A stretch of 64,000 nt of DNA from JBDTGE01 sp050742975 (lineage in GTDB: Bacteria > Actinomycetota > Actinomycetes > Mycobacteriales > Jatrophihabitantaceae): assembly GCA_050742975.1 (NCBI GenBank), contig JBOGDQ010000070.1, positions 21,485-85,484 on the forward strand, in the 5' to 3' direction. Numbering within the stretch: position 1 is the first letter of the stretch; every line of letters begins with the position of its first letter. Shown piece after piece: positions 61,778-64,000 of this stretch. A program made the translations under genes and the position numbers. The notes below the pieces were generated by a model. It had not been told where the DNA came from, ran no database searches, and worked only from the letters and a program-made list of their open reading frames with translations.

Positions 61778-62863
61778 TCAGCCGCTGCGCACCCTGGGCC
61801 TGGCTGCCGGCCGTGGTGTTGCACGCGCCGATTTGGTGACCGGTACGGGTGGGGGCGCGGCCGTGGAGTTGCGAACGATGAGTTCGAGCGGCAGCAGCAC
61901 CGACTTCGCGGGCACCGTGTCGTCGCGGATCCGGTCGAGCAGCAACTGGGCCGCTTCGGCACCGACCTGATACTGCGGTATGTGCACTGTCGTGAGGCTG
62001 GGCCTGAGCTTGTCGACGATCGGCATGTCGTTGAATCCGACGATGCTGATCTGCTTCGGGCAGACGATGCCGCGCTCGCCGAGCAGGTCGTAGCAACCCA
62101 GCGCGATCAGATCGTTGCCAGCGAGCACCGCCGTGAACTCGACCTTGCGGTCGAAGAGGCGGCCCAGGCACTGGGCACCCTGAATCTCCGTCCAGGCCTC
62201 GCACTCGACGATAAGGTTGTTGGCGTGCGGGAGCCCTAGATCCCGCAATGCTTGGCGATAGGCCCGGAGCCGGATCTGGCCGGTCGAGGTGAGCTGTGGG
62301 CCCGCCAAATGGGCGATGTAACGGTGGCCGAGGCTGGCCAGGTGGCGTACGGCGAGGTATACCCCTGCGGTGTCGTCGCCAGTCACCGACGGCAGTCCGG
62401 GCGCGTCCATGCGTCGGTTGATTTGGACCAGCGGGATGTTCTCGGAGGCGAGGCGGCTCATCCGCGGATCGTGAAGCAGCGCGGTAGCGACGATGAGCCC
62501 GTCCACCTGACGTGCCCGCAAGGACGCGATCTGGGTCGCCTCGCGGTCCTTGTCGTTGTCGGTGTTGACGAGCAACACGCTGTATCCGGCCGGGCCGAGC
62601 ACATCATCGATCCCACGCATGATCGGCGGGAAAAGCGGGTTCGTTAGGTCGGGTATGACGACACCAACGGAGTTTGATCGGTTCGTCTTGAGGCTGCGGG
62701 CAATGGGATTGACGGTGTAGCCCAGCTTTATCGCGGCGTCAGCCACCCGAACGGCGGTCTGTTCATTGACCAGTCCACGGGTCGCTGGATTGAGCGCGCG
62801 TGACGCGGTGGCGGTATGCACACCCGCCAGCTCTGCGACGTCACGTAATCGCGGAATTGCCAC
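61778..62863 (-). CDS. LacI-family transcriptional repressor
   Basis: About 361 residues from GTG 62863. HTH: PRLRDVAELAGVHTATASRA, then hinge (GYTVNPIARSLKT) and periplasmic-binding-protein-like ligand domain (SVGVVIPDLTNPLF, GDDTAGVYLAVRHL, AGNDLIALG, GFNDMPIVDKLRPSLTTV). It ends in a Pro/Arg-rich tail. The ligand, probably a small sugar or similar compound, is unknown. The frame extends to 63100, but that would be unusually long before the HTH. Confidence 0.9.
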   Translation of the reverse strand: MAIPRLRDVAELAGVHTATASRALNPATRGLVNEQTAVRVADAAIKLGYTVNPIARSLKTNRSNSVGVVIPDLTNPLFPPIMRGIDDVLGPAGYSVLLVNTDNDKDREATQIASLRARQVDGLIVATALLHDPRMSRLASENIPLVQINRRMDAPGLPSVTGDDTAGVYLAVRHLASLGHRYIAHLAGPQLTSTGQIRLRAYRQALRDLGLPHANNLIVECEAWTEIQGAQCLGRLFDRKVEFTAVLAGNDLIALGCYDLLGERGIVCPKQISIVGFNDMPIVDKLRPSLTTVHIPQYQVGAEAAQLLLDRIRDDTVPAKSVLLPLELIVRNSTAAPPPVPVTKSARATPRPAARPRVRSG

Positions 62864-62999
62864 ACGGAACGGTACCGAGGTTTCGGTCGTTTCCCCGTTT
62901 GGGCCCCGCGCCGCAACCGGCGAGTTGACCAGGCCGGAAGCGTCGATGAGCTTCCTACGCTCTAGGCACGCGGTGTGGCGAGGAGTCACCGTAGGATTG

Positions 63000-63015
63000 C
63001 TGCATCCGATTGCAG
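63000..63015. promoter_or_regulatory. Putative LacI-type operator in divergent region
   Basis: CTGCATCCGATTGCAG has inverted arms CTGCA/TGCAG around a CG-containing centre. It lies between the LacI gene and the divergent LVIVD gene. It is weaker than the site at 61727 and assigned by symmetry and position. Confidence 0.35.
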
Positions 63016-63101
63016 GCACGTCACAGTCGAAGGGACGGATATCCGGTGGCCCGATCTGCTCCGCTCCCGTGGCTCGGTCTCCTAGGTCGCTGGACGTCAC
63101 G

Positions 63102-64000
63102 GTGAACGCTTCGCAGCACGGCCTGCGTCAGGTCGCGCAGCACGATCTCGGCGGTTGCGGCGACGGGATGCAGGTAATGCGGGCAGGCGACGTGGTTTAC
63201 GTCGGGCACACCGGCACGAGCGGGGCCGGCACGTCGATCCTCGACGTGCGCGATCCGCGCCGCCCGGTACTCGTGACGCAGTGGCAGGCCCCGCCCAACT
63301 CGCACAGCCACAAGGTTCAGGTGGCTGACGGCCTGTTGCTGGTCAACCACGAGAAGTTCCCGTATCGCGAGCCTGCGCTGGGCCCGATCTCGGCCGGGCT
63401 GGCGGTCTACAGCTTGGACGATCCACTCGCCCCTCGACAGATCGGCTTCTGGTCCTCGGGTGGCAACGGGGTACACCGGGTTGTGTGGACTGGCGGGCGT
63501 TACGCGCATATGTCGGTCACCCCCGACGGCTTCCGCGATCGCATCTGGGTCGTGCTGGACCTGAGCGATCCGGTGCATCCAGTGGAGGCGGGACGTTGGT
63601 GGTGGCCGGGGCAGCGCAACGATGAGAAGCCGGACTGGCCGCCCGGTGAGCGCTACGCGGCCCACCACGCGCTGCTAGACGGCGACCGCGCCTACCTGGG
63701 CTTCGATGACGGTGGGCTGGTGGTTCTCGACGTCGCGGACGTAGCTTCGCCCACCATGCTCGCCCACCTGAAGTGGGATGGCGGCGCCACTCATACGTGT
63801 CTGCCATTGCCTGCTCGCCGCCTGGTCGTCGCGACTGACGAGCAGCAGCAGAATGGTCCGCACGCCCCGCAGCGGACCATCCGGGTGCTCGACGTCTCGG
63901 GCGAACCGCAGGTCGTGAGCGTCGTCCCCACGCCGTCCGGTGACTACCAGGGCCTGCCCATGCGGTTCGGGGCGCACAACCTCCACGAGAACCGCAAGGG
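63102..64000 (+). CDS. LVIVD-repeat protein, 3' end outside window
   Basis: Open to the window end, at least 299 residues from GTG 63102. It has beta-propeller-like LVIVD repeats: DVVYVGHTGTSGAGTSILDV, GLAVYSLDDPLAPRQIGFW, RIWVVLDLSDPVHPVEAGRW, GGLVVLDVADVASPTMLAHL, TIRVLDVSGEPQVV. Relatives are of unknown function and may bind metals or sugars. It diverges from the LacI gene, which may control it. GTG 63069 is an alternative start. Confidence 0.82.
   Translation, partial: MNASQHGLRQVAQHDLGGCGDGMQVMRAGDVVYVGHTGTSGAGTSILDVRDPRRPVLVTQWQAPPNSHSHKVQVADGLLLVNHEKFPYREPALGPISAGLAVYSLDDPLAPRQIGFWSSGGNGVHRVVWTGGRYAHMSVTPDGFRDRIWVVLDLSDPVHPVEAGRWWWPGQRNDEKPDWPPGERYAAHHALLDGDRAYLGFDDGGLVVLDVADVASPTMLAHLKWDGGATHTCLPLPARRLVVATDEQQQNGPHAPQRTIRVLDVSGEPQVVSVVPTPSGDYQGLPMRFGAHNLHENRK

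Overview
The window comes from a high-GC actinobacterium. GTG starts and 4-nt ATGA/GTGA overlaps are frequent, and gene order largely follows the mycobacterial/streptomycete backbone from murB-mshA-senX3/regX3 through proC and hemACDB-hemL to the cytochrome c maturation genes. The presence of mshA (mycothiol), the rex-hemACD order, a BldN-like sigma factor and the futalosine menaquinone genes suggest a non-mycobacterial actinomycete, perhaps near the Frankia/Jatrophihabitans/Sporichthya groups. The genus is inference only.

Layout. 1-1.9 kb: the end of a GGDEF-EAL protein and a DUF4383 membrane protein. 2.2-7.4 kb: an SOS mutagenesis cassette (LexA box, small protein, imuB, dnaE2). 7.44-12.74 kb: an accessory island inserted at the 3' end of tRNA-Lys(TTT), flanked by 47-bp direct repeats. 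It carries a decayed IS1595-type element, an orphan Cys-motif protein and an AbiE-like regulator/nucleotidyltransferase pair, with no integrase. 12.8-15.7 kb: soxR divergent from an SDR/queA-like operon, then a marR gene. 15.7-24.1 kb: murB, an SDR, mshA, ybjN, gpmA, senX3-regX3, an Smr protein, a Cys-cluster protein and ppx. 24.1-28.9 kb: a sugar-isomerase-like gene, an arsR-SRPBCC operon, proline dehydrogenase and proC, an excisionase-like HTH protein and the 32-aa ribosomal protein bS22. 28.8-32 kb: a HAD phosphatase and a BldN-like sigma factor followed by a putative membrane anti-sigma. 32.1-44.7 kb: an ANL ligase, glutaredoxin, rex-hemA-hemC-hemD, hemB, a GNAT protein, an SDR, a truncated AsnC gene, an EamA transporter, hemL and a histidine phosphatase. 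44.8-48.8 kb: the System II cytochrome c set tlpA-ccdA-resB-ccsA. 49.1-53.8 kb: an ApbE/two-component region with gene decay. 53.8-60 kb: menaquinone genes mqnL, mqnP, mqnM, an Lrp regulator and mqnE. 60-64 kb: a retron-like reverse transcriptase, a monooxygenase remnant, a LacI regulator and the start of an LVIVD-repeat protein.

How the genes work together. Rex (NADH/NAD sensing), the haem pathway, cytochrome c maturation and menaquinone synthesis together build the respiratory chain. SenX3-RegX3 with Ppx covers phosphate stress. The SOS cassette and SoxR cover DNA and redox stress.

The most unusual signal is a dispersed 48-bp palindromic repeat with GATCTTCCTGCGCC arms. It sits between genes, lies at the broken end of an AsnC gene, and occupies 49 codons in frame inside the N-terminus of mqnP, resembling the Rickettsia palindromic elements. 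A second palindrome family (GATTGTGCAAC arms) and three single-copy long palindromes lie in other gene gaps.
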